Positions 42,781-51,402 of a stretch of DNA of 64,000 nucleotides are shown here, piece by piece (position 1 is the first letter of the stretch; each line of letters starts with the position of its first letter). Location: positions 1-64,000 of the forward strand of contig DATLYW010000053.1 of assembly GCA_035574315.1 (NCBI GenBank), read 5' to 3'. The stretch comes from Candidatus Zixiibacteriota bacterium (GTDB lineage: Bacteria > Desulfobacterota > Binatia > UBA9968). Under the pieces are notes generated by a model, which was given only the letters and a program-made list of their open reading frames with translations, was not told where the DNA came from and did no database searches. Both the position numbers and the translations under genes were made by a program.

Positions 42781-44052
42781 ATGAAAGTCGGGCGGTTCGA
42801 GTTCGATCGCGTCGATCTCCTGCGTTTTGTCGCGGCGGGCAGCGTCGACGACGGCAAGAGCACGTTGATCGGGCGGCTGCTGCACGATTCACAGGCGCTG
42901 CTGGAGGACCAGCTGCGCGCGGTCGAGCAAGCCAGCCGCAAGCGGGGCGCGGCCGCTCCGGACCTTTCGCTGCTCACCGACGGACTGCTGGCCGAGCGCG
43001 AGCAGGGAATCACGATCGACGTGGCTTACCGCCATTTTGCGACCGCCAGGCGCCGGTTCATCATCGCGGATGCCCCCGGGCACGAGCAGTACACCCGCAA
43101 CATGGCGACGGCCGCCTCGACGGCGAGCCTCGCCGTGATCCTGATCGACGCGCGCAAGGGCCCGACCGGGCAGACGCGCCGCCACGCCTGCATCGCAAGC
43201 CTGCTGGGGATCCCGCGGGTGATTGCGGCGGTGAACAAGATGGACCTCGTGGGGTACGCGCGGGACGCCTTCGAGACGGTCCGGGACTCGTTCACGCAGG
43301 GAGCGGCCGCCCTGGCGTTTCGCGAGATCGCCTGCGTGCCGCTGTCCGCGCTCGAGGGCGACATGGTGGTCAAGCGGGGCGACCGCATGCCGTGGTACGA
43401 AGGACCGACGCTGCTCGAGCTCCTCGAGAATGTTGCGGTCGACGACGTTTATCGTCGCGCCGACTTCCGTTTTCCCGTGCAATGGGTGTGTCGGCCGGGC
43501 ATTCCCGATCATCACGATTTTCGCGCTTACGCGGGGCGGATCGAATCGGGCGCCGTCGGCGTGGGGGAGCGCATCGCGGTCCTGCCTTCGGGACGAACGT
43601 CGACGATCAGGCGGATTCTCACCTTCGACGGCGAATTGTCGAGAGCCGCGGCGCCGCAGTCGGTGATGCTGTTGCTCGAAGACGAACTCGACGTCTCCCG
43701 CGGCGACATGATCGTCAAAGCAGGGGCCGATGTCCGGGTGGCCAGCGTGTGCGAAGCGGACCTCTGCTGGCTCGCCGAGCGGCCGCTCGACTTGCGGCGC
43801 CAGTACCTCGTGAAGCACACCACTCAGACGGTCAAGATCGCGGTCACCGGCGTCCGTTATCGCATCGACCTCGGCTCGCTGCGGCCGACCGACGCCGCCG
43901 CGCAGCTCCGCATGAACGACATCGGCCGGGTGGCGATCCGGGCGCAGCGGCCGCTGGTCCTCGACCGCTACGCGCGTAATCGCTCGACCGGAAGCTTCAT
44001 CGTGATCGACCCGATCAGCAACGAGACCGTTGGCGCGGGAATGGTGGCGTGA
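42781..44052 (+). CDS. cysN: Sulfate adenylyltransferase subunit 1 GTPase (CysN)
   Basis: 423 residues. EF-Tu-like GTPase with G1 AAGSVDDGKSTLIGRLL, the switch GITIDVAY, G3 DAPGHEQYTRN and G4 NKMDLV, followed by two beta-barrel domains. It powers APS formation by CysD. It has no C-terminal kinase, unlike fused CysNC proteins. The stop codon overlaps the hemD start (GTGA). Confidence 0.95.
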   Translation: MKVGRFEFDRVDLLRFVAAGSVDDGKSTLIGRLLHDSQALLEDQLRAVEQASRKRGAAAPDLSLLTDGLLAEREQGITIDVAYRHFATARRRFIIADAPGHEQYTRNMATAASTASLAVILIDARKGPTGQTRRHACIASLLGIPRVIAAVNKMDLVGYARDAFETVRDSFTQGAAALAFREIACVPLSALEGDMVVKRGDRMPWYEGPTLLELLENVAVDDVYRRADFRFPVQWVCRPGIPDHHDFRAYAGRIESGAVGVGERIAVLPSGRTSTIRRILTFDGELSRAAAPQSVMLLLEDELDVSRGDMIVKAGADVRVASVCEADLCWLAERPLDLRRQYLVKHTTQTVKIAVTGVRYRIDLGSLRPTDAAAQLRMNDIGRVAIRAQRPLVLDRYARNRSTGSFIVIDPISNETVGAGMVA

Positions 44053-44972
44053 GCGGCGGGGGGATGTCTCCTGAAAGGGGCGGTTCGATGGGCGAAAGGC
44101 GGCAGGACGATTTCGGCGGGCTCCGGGTGGTGAGCTTCGAAAGCCGGAGGGCGCACGAGACCGCGGAGCTCATCCGCCGCTACCGGGGACAGCCGGTCAT
44201 GGCGCCCTCGTTGCGCGAGGTGCCGATCGCGGAAGACGACGCGGCGTTCGACTTTTTGTCGCGCCTGGAATCCGGCTCTCTCGAGCTGGTGATCTTCACG
44301 ACCGGGGTCGGGACGCGCGCGCTCATCCGGCTGCTGGAAAGCCGCCACCCGCGGGCGAGAATCGTCGCCGCGCTCGGCGGAGCCACGCTGGTCGCCCGAG
44401 GCCCGAAGCCGGTGGCCGCCCTCCGGGAGCTGGGGCTGAGTCCCACCGTCACGGCGGCGCAGCCGTACACGTGGCGGGAGCTTGTGGCTGCGCTGGACGG
44501 CCGCCTGGATCTGCACGGCAAGGAGGTCGCGGTCCAGGAGTACGGGGCCCCGAACGCCGAACTCCTCGCCGAGCTGCGCCGCCGCGGCGCGGCGGTTTTC
44601 ACGGTCGCGGTCTATCGCTGGGCGCTTCCCGAAGATCTCGCGCCGTTGCGCCGGGCGATCGAGGAGATCACGCGCGGGGAGGTCCAGGTCGCGCTCTTTA
44701 CCAACGGCGCCCAGGTCGGGCACCTGTTCCGGACGGCGGAGTTGCAGGGAGAGACGGACTCCCTGCGCGCAGGACTCGAGAGGGTGGTGATCGGCTCAAT
44801 CGGCCCCGTCTGCACCGAAGTCCTGGAGCAGTTCGACTTGCGGCCCGACATCGAGCCCGCTCACCCGAAGCTGGGATCGTTGATGGCGGAAGCAGCGGCT
44901 TCGGCAAAGCGGTTGCTTGCAGCAAAGAGGCAGCAAAGTGATTGCCTCAACTCTCGAGAGAACGAAGGCTAA
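44049..44972 (+). CDS. hemD: Uroporphyrinogen-III synthase
   Basis: 307 residues, from GTG overlapping the cysN stop. Two-domain HemD fold: VVSFESRRAHETAELIRR, LELVIFTTGVGTRAL, LGGATLVARGPKPVAALRELG, VQEYGAPNAELLAELRRRGA and ALFTNGAQVGHLF. It closes hydroxymethylbilane to uroporphyrinogen III, the entry point to siroheme. Sequence is weakly conserved in this family, but the spacing of motifs and the siroheme genes upstream support it. It ends the sulfur run. Confidence 0.85.
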   Translation: MSGGGMSPERGGSMGERRQDDFGGLRVVSFESRRAHETAELIRRYRGQPVMAPSLREVPIAEDDAAFDFLSRLESGSLELVIFTTGVGTRALIRLLESRHPRARIVAALGGATLVARGPKPVAALRELGLSPTVTAAQPYTWRELVAALDGRLDLHGKEVAVQEYGAPNAELLAELRRRGAAVFTVAVYRWALPEDLAPLRRAIEEITRGEVQVALFTNGAQVGHLFRTAELQGETDSLRAGLERVVIGSIGPVCTEVLEQFDLRPDIEPAHPKLGSLMAEAAASAKRLLAAKRQQSDCLNSRENEG

Positions 44973-45142
44973 AGGCCTCGCGTCAGCGCTTGCAGGGCGC
45001 TTCGCAAATGATCCGCCCAGCGGCTGAGCGTTCTCACGCGGCTTCGCGCGTCGACCGGGTTGAAGCTGAACCCGTCACTGCTGATTTCGAAGAGCACCGA
45101 TCCGATGTCGTAGCTTGCCCGGCGCAACCTGAACTCAGGCAC
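44969..45142 (-). CDS. Possible small protein, 57 residues
   Basis: An open frame from GTG at 45142 to a TAG that overlaps the hemD stop on the other strand. The product has a natural-looking mix (RRASYDIGSVLFEISSDGF and RTLSRWADHLRSALQ) and GC-rich third positions. There is no good ribosome site. It lies 34 bp downstream of another small minus-strand frame. Not recognised. Confidence 0.38.
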   Translation of the reverse strand: MPEFRLRRASYDIGSVLFEISSDGFSFNPVDARSRVRTLSRWADHLRSALQALTRGL

Positions 45143-45176
45143 CGCCTTCCCGGCCCTGCGGTACCGACTTGTACCG

Positions 45177-45377
45177 CTACAGCGTCCACTCTTTGGTCTC
45201 GAGAGCGACCCCCGGACCTGGGTGCAGGTCGATCACCGACTTCGTGAACGGCGGCTCTTCGAATGCCGCGCGTTCTCCCACAGGTTCGGCCCTGGCGTCG
45301 AAGCGACAGGATCGCTTGAGCGCGAGCGCAAGCGCCGCCGCGACCGCAAACGTCAGCAAACCCAGCCAGACCAGCAT
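45177..45377 (-). CDS. Possible small single-pass membrane protein, 66 residues
   Basis: From the ATG at 45377 the product has one membrane segment (LVWLGLLTFAVAAALALAL), followed by a basic stop-transfer KR and a soluble tail of about 45 residues. A longer in-frame start exists but adds unlikely residues. No ribosome site is clear. Function unknown. Confidence 0.38.
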   Translation of the reverse strand: MLVWLGLLTFAVAAALALALKRSCRFDARAEPVGERAAFEEPPFTKSVIDLHPGPGVALETKEWTL

Positions 45378-45672
45378 AGCTTGATTTGGGCATCGAGCAA
45401 CCGCTATGCCACTGCTTCCTGCCGTCGTAAGCACCTGAAAAGAAAACGCTCGCCGCGATTGCCGCCGATCGGCTTTGCAGATCCTCCGGTTCAACTACTG
45501 GCAATTTTTGTCCACTATCGACTATTTTCGGCGACCGCCTTTCCCGACGCGCTTGCGTGTTCCCGGCGCTGTACGTTACTCCCGTTCGGTTTTTTCGCCG
45601 GTGACGGCCGGGGTCGGGTGAGGAATCAGCCGGGCAGGAAACTGCGAGTGCCGGTTAGCACGAGGACAGCGC
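45378..45672. other. Intergenic region, nothing assigned
   Basis: About 295 bp with no convincing coding frame, terminator or promoter. AT content rises in the middle (45490-45530). Confidence 0.4.
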
Positions 45673-46482
45673 TCAGCCGAGAAATTCCGCAATCAGCCTT
45701 GCAACCGCCTCCGGCTCCTCGACCGGGACCGCATGGCCGGCGTTCGCTACCCACTCGAGACGGGCGCAGGGAAGGGCGTGGACGTAGGTCTCGGCGTGCA
45801 CCGGGGCGACGAGCCGGTCCTGTCGGCCCCAGATCACGAGCGCCGGCGTGGCAACACGATGCAGCCTCCCGGCGAGCGGGCGGCTGTAGAAATACGGCGG
45901 CCGAAAGCCGATGCGGGAAGCGAAGCGGAGCATCTGGTATCGCCTGAGCTCTTCTTCCAGATCCCCTTTGCCGTCGGGGAAAAGCTCCAGCGCCGAAGGG
46001 TGGTCGGGGTCGGCGAACAGCAGACGTCGCAGCCCCGCATAGCTCGATCCGCGCTCGGGCTGCGCCATCATGAAAAGATCGCCGATCGGGGAGCCTTTCA
46101 CGAATAAACCCATGGCGCCGATCAAGACCAGCCGGCGGACTTTTTCGGGATGGCGTGCCGCGAGCTCCGCGGCGATCCAGCCGCCGAGACAGCTCCCCAC
46201 GAGATCGAAACTCGATAGCTCCAGCGAGTCGAGCATCTCGAGGTAATGAAACACGACATCGTCGATGGATTCGACGTCGGGGTTTTCGTCCGTCGACGAG
46301 CAACCGGGATGAGCCGGAGCGATCACCCGGGCCCGCTCGAGCAGCCGCGTGTGGAACGGCAGCCAGCCGTCCTTGACGGCGTGAACATCGGCGAAGCCGT
46401 GGAGATACAAAAGCGGGGCTCCGCAGCCGCCTTCCAGAAGCCAGATCCGGCGTCCGCGCACGTGCACGACGCGGCCGCTCAA
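45673..46482 (-). CDS. Alpha/beta hydrolase with GxCxG elbow, coupled to an LLM monooxygenase
   Basis: 269 residues. Oxyanion motif LLYLHGFAD, elbow VGSCLGGW with Cys98 in place of serine, an aspartate in IWGRQDRLV and the histidine in NAGHAVPVEEPE, so the triad is complete but with a cysteine nucleophile. Most of this branch (carbon-carbon bond hydrolases, esterases) use serine. Its start overlaps the stop of the luciferase-like gene by 4 bp, so the two act in one unit. Substrate unknown. Confidence 0.85.
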   Translation of the reverse strand: MSGRVVHVRGRRIWLLEGGCGAPLLYLHGFADVHAVKDGWLPFHTRLLERARVIAPAHPGCSSTDENPDVESIDDVVFHYLEMLDSLELSSFDLVGSCLGGWIAAELAARHPEKVRRLVLIGAMGLFVKGSPIGDLFMMAQPERGSSYAGLRRLLFADPDHPSALELFPDGKGDLEEELRRYQMLRFASRIGFRPPYFYSRPLAGRLHRVATPALVIWGRQDRLVAPVHAETYVHALPCARLEWVANAGHAVPVEEPEAVARLIAEFLG

Positions 46483-47717
46483 GGGTGCGCCTCCGCTCGA
46501 CCGGATGCGTGGCCGTACTTCGCGTCAAAGAGCTTTTTCGACGATTCCCGGAGGACCGGCGCGACCTCCTCTGCGAACCGCCTCATGCTGGAGCGGGTCA
46601 GCTCGGAGGGCAAGTTGCCGATGTGGAACTGGATGAGAAGGTTGCCAGCTTCGGCGCGCTCGACGATCTTCCAGATTCGCCGACAGACGGTCTCGGCGCC
46701 GCCCACAATGATCGACTGCGAGGCGTCCAGCTCGTCCCAGTTCTCCACATCGCCGAGCAGCTTGCGCCCGGGCCTGTAGGTCTTCAGATATTCCTTCCAT
46801 GCCGGAGCCGGAAGATAAGGGACGCCCGGACCGAAGGTAAGCTGCCGGCCTTCGCGCCGAAGATGCCCCTTGAGGCAGTTCCTCAGAAAATACCACACTC
46901 CCTCTTCGCATTCGTTGCGCGCCTGCCGGTCGCTCGCCGAGACATAGGCGGACATCAGGATACCGAAGCGATGCGGCGTGTAGCGGTCTCCGTGCCGCTC
47001 CAGAATCGCGGCAAACTCGCGGGCGGCCCTGTCGGTTTCGCCACCGTGGCTGCGGGACGACAGAAAATAGGAAAAGCCGCGTTTGGCCACCTCTATCAGG
47101 GTGGAAGGGCTGCGAGAACCCGGGATCCAGACTGGCGGGAAGGGCTTCTGCCGCGGACGAGGCCAGAGGTTCACGTAGCGAAGCGGATAGTAGCGTCCCT
47201 CGTGGGTGAAGGGGCCGTCCTCGGTCCACGCGCGCACGATCAGATCGACCGCTTCCCAGAACTTCTCGCGCGTATCGGCGGAAGGGACGTTGTAATTGAA
47301 GGTTTCCGGTCCGCTTCCGGGAGCGAAGCCGGCGATCAGCCGTCCATGGGTCATCTGGTCGAGCATCGCGTATTCCTCGGCGACTCGCATCGGGTTGAGA
47401 TGGAGCGGCAGGAGGTTGCCCAGAATGACGATTTTCCCGCGCGAAGTCCGCTGCGAGAGCGCGGCGGCGACGAGGTTCGGCGAAGGCATGAGGCCGTAAA
47501 TGTTCTGATGATGCTCGTTCAGCACCACACCGTCGAATCCCAGTTCGTCGGCGTAGGCGAGCTGGTCGATGTATTCCTGGTACAGCCCCCGGGTTTTTTC
47601 GTTGTCCCAGAGGCTGTTGGGGACGGTGACCCAACCCGATTCGTGCCTGGCGTCGAAATCGGCCGCGAGATAAGGGTAGGCCATGAAGTGCCAGCAAAAG
47701 AGTCGAACCGGTTCCAT
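46479..47717 (-). CDS. LLM-class flavin-dependent monooxygenase (bacterial luciferase-like)
   Basis: 412 residues from the ATG after GGAGTG; an upstream start adds 14 residues. TIM-barrel luciferase fold with NEHHQNIYGLMPSPNLVAAAL, GRLIAGFAPGSG, TEDGPFTHEGRYYPL and PPVWIPGSRSPST. Such enzymes use reduced flavin and oxygen to oxidise alkanes, sulfonates, aldehydes or aromatic compounds. Coupled with the hydrolase at 45673, a two-step breakdown is likely but the substrate is open. Confidence 0.9.
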   Translation of the reverse strand: MEPVRLFCWHFMAYPYLAADFDARHESGWVTVPNSLWDNEKTRGLYQEYIDQLAYADELGFDGVVLNEHHQNIYGLMPSPNLVAAALSQRTSRGKIVILGNLLPLHLNPMRVAEEYAMLDQMTHGRLIAGFAPGSGPETFNYNVPSADTREKFWEAVDLIVRAWTEDGPFTHEGRYYPLRYVNLWPRPRQKPFPPVWIPGSRSPSTLIEVAKRGFSYFLSSRSHGGETDRAAREFAAILERHGDRYTPHRFGILMSAYVSASDRQARNECEEGVWYFLRNCLKGHLRREGRQLTFGPGVPYLPAPAWKEYLKTYRPGRKLLGDVENWDELDASQSIIVGGAETVCRRIWKIVERAEAGNLLIQFHIGNLPSELTRSSMRRFAEEVAPVLRESSKKLFDAKYGHASGRAEAHP

Positions 47718-47831
47718 TTTCACTCCGGGTGCGGGGCCTGTTCGGCTGCGGGCCGGCATCCCTCGTACTACGAAGCGAAGCGGGCGATCAAGCTTGCGCC
47801 AGAGCGTGGATCTTTCTCAGCAGAGCCGACG

Positions 47832-47870
47832 CCAAAAAAAGAGGGCCGGACTGTGAGACCCGGCCCTCTT
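47832..47870 (-). terminator. Intrinsic terminator of the 67-residue gene
   Basis: On the minus strand an 11-bp stem (47860-47870 with 47839-47849) with a 10-nt loop is followed by seven T. It is 75 bp after the stop of the gene at 47945. Confidence 0.8.
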
Positions 47871-47944
47871 ACCACTGAACGGGGTGGAGTTCAGTGGCGC
47901 CGTCTTCCCGTGGGAGTATTGAAGGAGGCAGCGGGAAGCGGCGA

Positions 47945-48148
47945 TCAGTTCAGCTCCGCCCTCTCTGCGCTCTGGTAGCACTTGTTGATTTCACGCAGGC
48001 GGCGTTGCAGAAAGGTATCGGTCGGCCAGTTCCAGTTTCTCCCAGGAAGCTGCTCTCCGTAGTACGGCGCTCCGTTAACCTTGCTCTGAGAGAACACGAG
48101 CTGCCAAAAGCTCGGTTTTTCCAAATCTGTCTCGATGGTCGTCTTCAT
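47945..48148 (-). CDS. Small orphan protein, 67 residues
   Basis: A good ribosome site (AAAGGGGGGAG) precedes the ATG, and a strong terminator follows, so this is a real single-gene unit. The product (starting MKTTIETDLEKPSFWQL) is polar with several aromatic residues (NWNWPTDTF, PYYGEQLPG) and one cysteine; no signal peptide or membrane segment. Not recognised. Confidence 0.75.
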   Translation of the reverse strand: MKTTIETDLEKPSFWQLVFSQSKVNGAPYYGEQLPGRNWNWPTDTFLQRRLREINKCYQSAERAELN

Positions 48149-48632
48149 GAATCGCTCCCCCCTTTCTCTGTTCCGTCACGCGGGCGCCACCTCGATTGAC
48201 AACCGGATCGGTCGCTACCGCTCCCGGACTCCCATAGCCAAACCGGTTCGGTTCTCAGTTCGCCCCGTTCGAGATGCCTTCCGTAAGAGCAGGAGGCGTG
48301 CCGAAGATAGAAAAGCCATGGAGGTCAGCCGTGTCTAACGTTTTCACAGGGATTCGCCCAAACGGTTAGGGCAGACTTGACCTATTGGTTCCGTGATCTA
48401 AATGAATCGGGCGATTTTGCCATTTTCGGGTTAGAATCACAGTAACTATTTAATTTTTCGTTGGTAATCACTTTCCTGGAAGCTGTGGGAGAAAGCCCTA
48501 GCGACCGGCTTCAGAGCCCGTGTAAACGGTCTCGACAATGAGCCGGCGGCGAAGCCGCGGAAACTCGCGCCGCACGGTTGCCAGAGTAGGGGCCACTCCT
48601 CTGCCTACTCTGACTTTGTTTCGAGCGGAAGA
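48149..48632. other. Intergenic region of 484 bp
   Basis: No convincing gene. The stretch 48410-48475 is AT-rich and may carry promoters. A 9-bp inverted repeat CAGAGTAGG/CCTACTCTG (48582-48590 with 48604-48612) lies near the end of the dienelactone hydrolase gene but lacks a T-run, so it is at best a weak terminator. Confidence 0.45.
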
Positions 48633-49508
48633 TCAAGCCCGTAGGTTTTTCCTCAAAAATTCGAGGGTTCTTTCCCAGGCCTCCTTGGCAGCCTGGGGAT
48701 GGTAGCGGGCGCCGCCGGTATCGTTGTTGAAAGCGTGCTGAGCGCCCGGGTAGATCTTGTAGGTATACGACTTGTTGTACTTTTTCATCGCCGCTTCAGT
48801 GTCGGGTATGCCTTTGTTCACACCGGGATCCTTTTCTCCGTAGTGGGCCAGCACGGGCGCCTGGATGTTCTTGACGAGGTCGAGCGGGTTGGGGCTGCGC
48901 CCGTAATAAACCACCACCGCGTCCAGCGTCTTGATCTGCGTCGCCGAGGCAAAAGCCATCTCTCCGCCCCAGCAAAAGCCCACCACGGCCTGCTTGTCGC
49001 CGCGGACATCGGGAAGCACCTTGAGATACTCAAAGCCCGAAGCGGTATCCTCCGCCACGTTCTGCCAGGGTGCCAGCTCGCGGATATTGCTCAGCCCCTC
49101 TCCCTTCGGATTGACTTTCGGCGTTCCTCCCGCCCGCGACAGATAATCGGGGGCCAGCGCGACGTAACCTTCCTTGGCGAACCGCCGGGCCATGTCGCGG
49201 ATGTGATCGTTGAGACCCCGGTTCTCGTGGATGACGATGACAGCGGGATACCTTCCGGCCTTGACAGGGCGAGCGAGGTATCCAAAGATCGGCCCGGCCT
49301 TGCCCTTGTACTCGACATTGTGGGTGAGGATGGCGGGATCGGTTTCGGGTACCTGGGCCGCGTGCGCGCCCGAAGGGATCAAGCTCCTGATCAGGCTGTC
49401 GGCCCCGGCCAACGTTCCGGTCGCCAGAACCGCCTGACGCATGAACTCCCGGCGTGAGAGTCTTCCTTCCCGGTACTCGCGAATCAGGGCTTTGATCTTC
49501 TCGGCCAT
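48633..49508 (-). CDS. Tat-exported dienelactone hydrolase-like protein
   Basis: 291 residues. The N-terminus has a twin-arginine motif SRREFM followed by a hydrophobic stretch ending AHAA, so it should be exported folded. The mature domain is of dienelactone-hydrolase type: IHENRGLNDHIRD (Glu), GFCWGGEM (Cys nucleophile), HYGEKDPGVN (Asp) and GAQHAFNNDTGGARYH (His). Periplasmic members are widespread and of mostly unknown substrate. Single-gene unit. Confidence 0.88.
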   Translation of the reverse strand: MAEKIKALIREYREGRLSRREFMRQAVLATGTLAGADSLIRSLIPSGAHAAQVPETDPAILTHNVEYKGKAGPIFGYLARPVKAGRYPAVIVIHENRGLNDHIRDMARRFAKEGYVALAPDYLSRAGGTPKVNPKGEGLSNIRELAPWQNVAEDTASGFEYLKVLPDVRGDKQAVVGFCWGGEMAFASATQIKTLDAVVVYYGRSPNPLDLVKNIQAPVLAHYGEKDPGVNKGIPDTEAAMKKYNKSYTYKIYPGAQHAFNNDTGGARYHPQAAKEAWERTLEFLRKNLRA

Positions 49509-49859
49509 CGAACGCGTCTCCTTTCTAGCTGGGTTCTGGATCGGTTTCGCTGCGACCGGCTTGTTGAGCGAACCTTAAATAAACGACCTGGCGAAGAACG
49601 TCAAGGGTGCACGAGGCCGTAAGGGGGTGGCTTTTTCAGATTTGCCAATGGGAGAGACCGTAATTCTCAGGACCGGGAAACGTAACGCCGAATCTCGCGG
49701 TCAACGTTGAGTCGAGCGCGGTACGCAAGTTGCACCCCCGGGGCCAAGGCCGCACCGGCGAGCGAAGTGGAATCGGCCGGCAAAATAGGGCAAGACGCCG
49801 GACTCGAGCGGCCGGGCAGTCGGATTCCATTCGGTCGACAGATTATGGAGGTAGCGACA
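49509..49859. other. Intergenic region upstream of the tctC-type gene
   Basis: 351 bp between divergent genes; no gene seen. It should hold promoters for both sides, but I find no pair close to consensus. A ribosome site (TGGAGG) for the plus-strand gene lies at 49845-49850. Confidence 0.4.
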
Positions 49860-50831
49860 ATGGCAAGCAAGGTTCTCGGTTTCTTCCCCGCGTTGCTGCT
49901 CACGGCGTCCTTCGCTTGGGCCCAGGCCTATCCGACGAAAGTCATCACCATGGTCGTCCCGTTTTCCGCCGGCGGGCCGACGGATGCCGTGGCCCGATTG
50001 ATCGCTGCGCCGATGAGCAAGACGCTCAAGCAACAGGTGATCGTGGAGAACGTCGCAGGCGCCGGGGGGACGATCGCGGCGAACCGGGTGGCCAAAGCGG
50101 CGCCCGACGGCTACACGATTCTCATCCACCACATCGGCATGTCGACGGCGCCGGCTCTCTACCGCAAGCTTCCCTACGATCCGATCAAGGATTTCGAGCC
50201 GATCGGGCTGATCAACGAAGTGCCGATGACGCTCGTCGCCCGCAGCAATTTCCCTCCCAAGGACCTCAAAGAGCTGATCGATTACGTGAAGAAGAACAAA
50301 GACAAGGTGACCTACGCCAACGCCGGTCTGGGCGCAGCGTCCCACCTTTGCGGCATGCTTTTCATGACGGCGATCGAAACCGACTTGACGACCGTGCCCT
50401 ACAAGGGCACCGGCCCGGCGATGAACGACCTCCTGGGCGGTCAGGTGGATTTCATGTGCGACCAGACGACGAACACCACAAGCCAGATCAAGGCCGGCAA
50501 GATCAAGGTCTATGCGGTGACCACCCGCACCCGGGTCAAATCGCTTCCCAACGTGCCGACCATGCACGAGGCAGGGTTGCCGAATTTCGAGGTTTCGGTC
50601 TGGCACGGGCTGTACGCGCCCAAAGGCACGCCCAAGCCGGTGGTCCAGACGCTCACGAAGGCGCTCCAGTTCGCTCTGAAGGATCCCAACGTCAAGCAAC
50701 GCTTTGCCGACCTCGGGACCGAGCCCGTGGCCGAAAAACGGGCGACCCCGGAAGCGTTGGCGAGTCTTCTCAAGAGCGAAATCGAAAAGTGGGGGCCAAT
50801 CATCAAGAAAGCCGGAGTTTACGCCGATTGA
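49860..50831 (+). CDS. tctC: Tripartite tricarboxylate transporter substrate-binding protein (TctC/Bug family)
   Basis: 323 residues from the ATG after GGAGGTAGCGACA; an ORF start further upstream is not used because the signal peptide (LGFFPALLLTASFAWAQ) begins here. Bug-family signatures: YPTKVITMVVPFSAGGPTDAVAR, VENVAGAGGTIAANRVAKAAPDGYT, YANAGLGAASHL and VPTMHEAG. It catches organic acids or related ligands in the periplasm for the TctAB transporter encoded downstream. A terminator lies between this gene and tctB. Confidence 0.93.
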   Translation: MASKVLGFFPALLLTASFAWAQAYPTKVITMVVPFSAGGPTDAVARLIAAPMSKTLKQQVIVENVAGAGGTIAANRVAKAAPDGYTILIHHIGMSTAPALYRKLPYDPIKDFEPIGLINEVPMTLVARSNFPPKDLKELIDYVKKNKDKVTYANAGLGAASHLCGMLFMTAIETDLTTVPYKGTGPAMNDLLGGQVDFMCDQTTNTTSQIKAGKIKVYAVTTRTRVKSLPNVPTMHEAGLPNFEVSVWHGLYAPKGTPKPVVQTLTKALQFALKDPNVKQRFADLGTEPVAEKRATPEALASLLKSEIEKWGPIIKKAGVYAD

Positions 50832-50854
50832 CGCCCGGCGTGAAAGGAAAGGCC

Positions 50855-50891
50855 AAACGAAGGCCGGACTTTCGTTCCGGCCTTCGTTTTT
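50855..50891 (+). terminator. Hairpin with T-run between tctC and tctB, possible attenuator
   Basis: A 14-bp stem (50855-50868 with 50876-50889), 7-nt loop and T-run. Being inside a transporter operon, it probably lets the binding protein be made in excess over the membrane parts. Confidence 0.8.
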
Positions 50892-50920
50892 CGGCCGGCC
50901 CGAAACGGGGATGATCGGCG

Positions 50921-51373
50921 ATGATTCGTAGCAAGCGAGACTTCTGGGCCGGCTTGATCTACATCTTTTTCGGCGCGGCCGCCCTGGTGGTCGCCCGCGA
51001 TTACGATATGGGAACCGCTCTCAAAATGGGGCCGGCCTACTTCCCGACGATTCTCGGAGCCCTTCTGCTTCTTGTCGGAGCGATCGCAGTGGTTCGCAGC
51101 TTCATCGTTTCCGGCCTGCCGGTAGGCGCGTTCGCCGTCCGGCACCTGGCGCTGATCGTCGCCTCGGTGCTGCTTTTCGGCTATATTCTGCGCGGCGCGG
51201 GGGTTGCCGTCGCCGTTCCCGTGCTGGTGATCTCCAGCGGCTTTGCGAGCCGCCGGTTTCGCTGGGTTCCCACGATCTTTCTCGCCGCCGGGCTGGCCCT
51301 GTTCTGCGTTCTGATCTTTTTGAAAGGGCTCGGGGTGCCGCTGCCGGTCGTTGGTCCCTGGTTCGGGGACTGA
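50921..51373 (+). CDS. tctB: Tripartite tricarboxylate transporter small membrane subunit TctB
   Basis: 150 residues, four membrane segments, with the N-terminal DFWAGLIYIFFGAAALVVARDYDMGTALKMGPAYFP pattern of TctB (split here only for reading). It partners TctA in the membrane. The start lies 30 bp after the attenuator hairpin. Confidence 0.9.
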   Translation: MIRSKRDFWAGLIYIFFGAAALVVARDYDMGTALKMGPAYFPTILGALLLLVGAIAVVRSFIVSGLPVGAFAVRHLALIVASVLLFGYILRGAGVAVAVPVLVISSGFASRRFRWVPTIFLAAGLALFCVLIFLKGLGVPLPVVGPWFGD

Positions 51374-51402
51374 GCGACGGACGAAGCCCGAGGCAGGTCG
51401 CC

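Noticed and set aside
40971..43013. Minus-strand open frame of 680 codons
   Set aside because: Antisense to cobA, cysD and cysN; composition is that of a shadow frame.
48135..48338. Plus-strand 67-codon frame
   Set aside because: It begins inside the start of the opposite small gene, is Arg/Ser-rich and has no ribosome site.
49629..49645. GG...GC pair resembling a sigma54 promoter
   Set aside because: The spacing is 13 bp rather than 10, which sigma54 does not tolerate.
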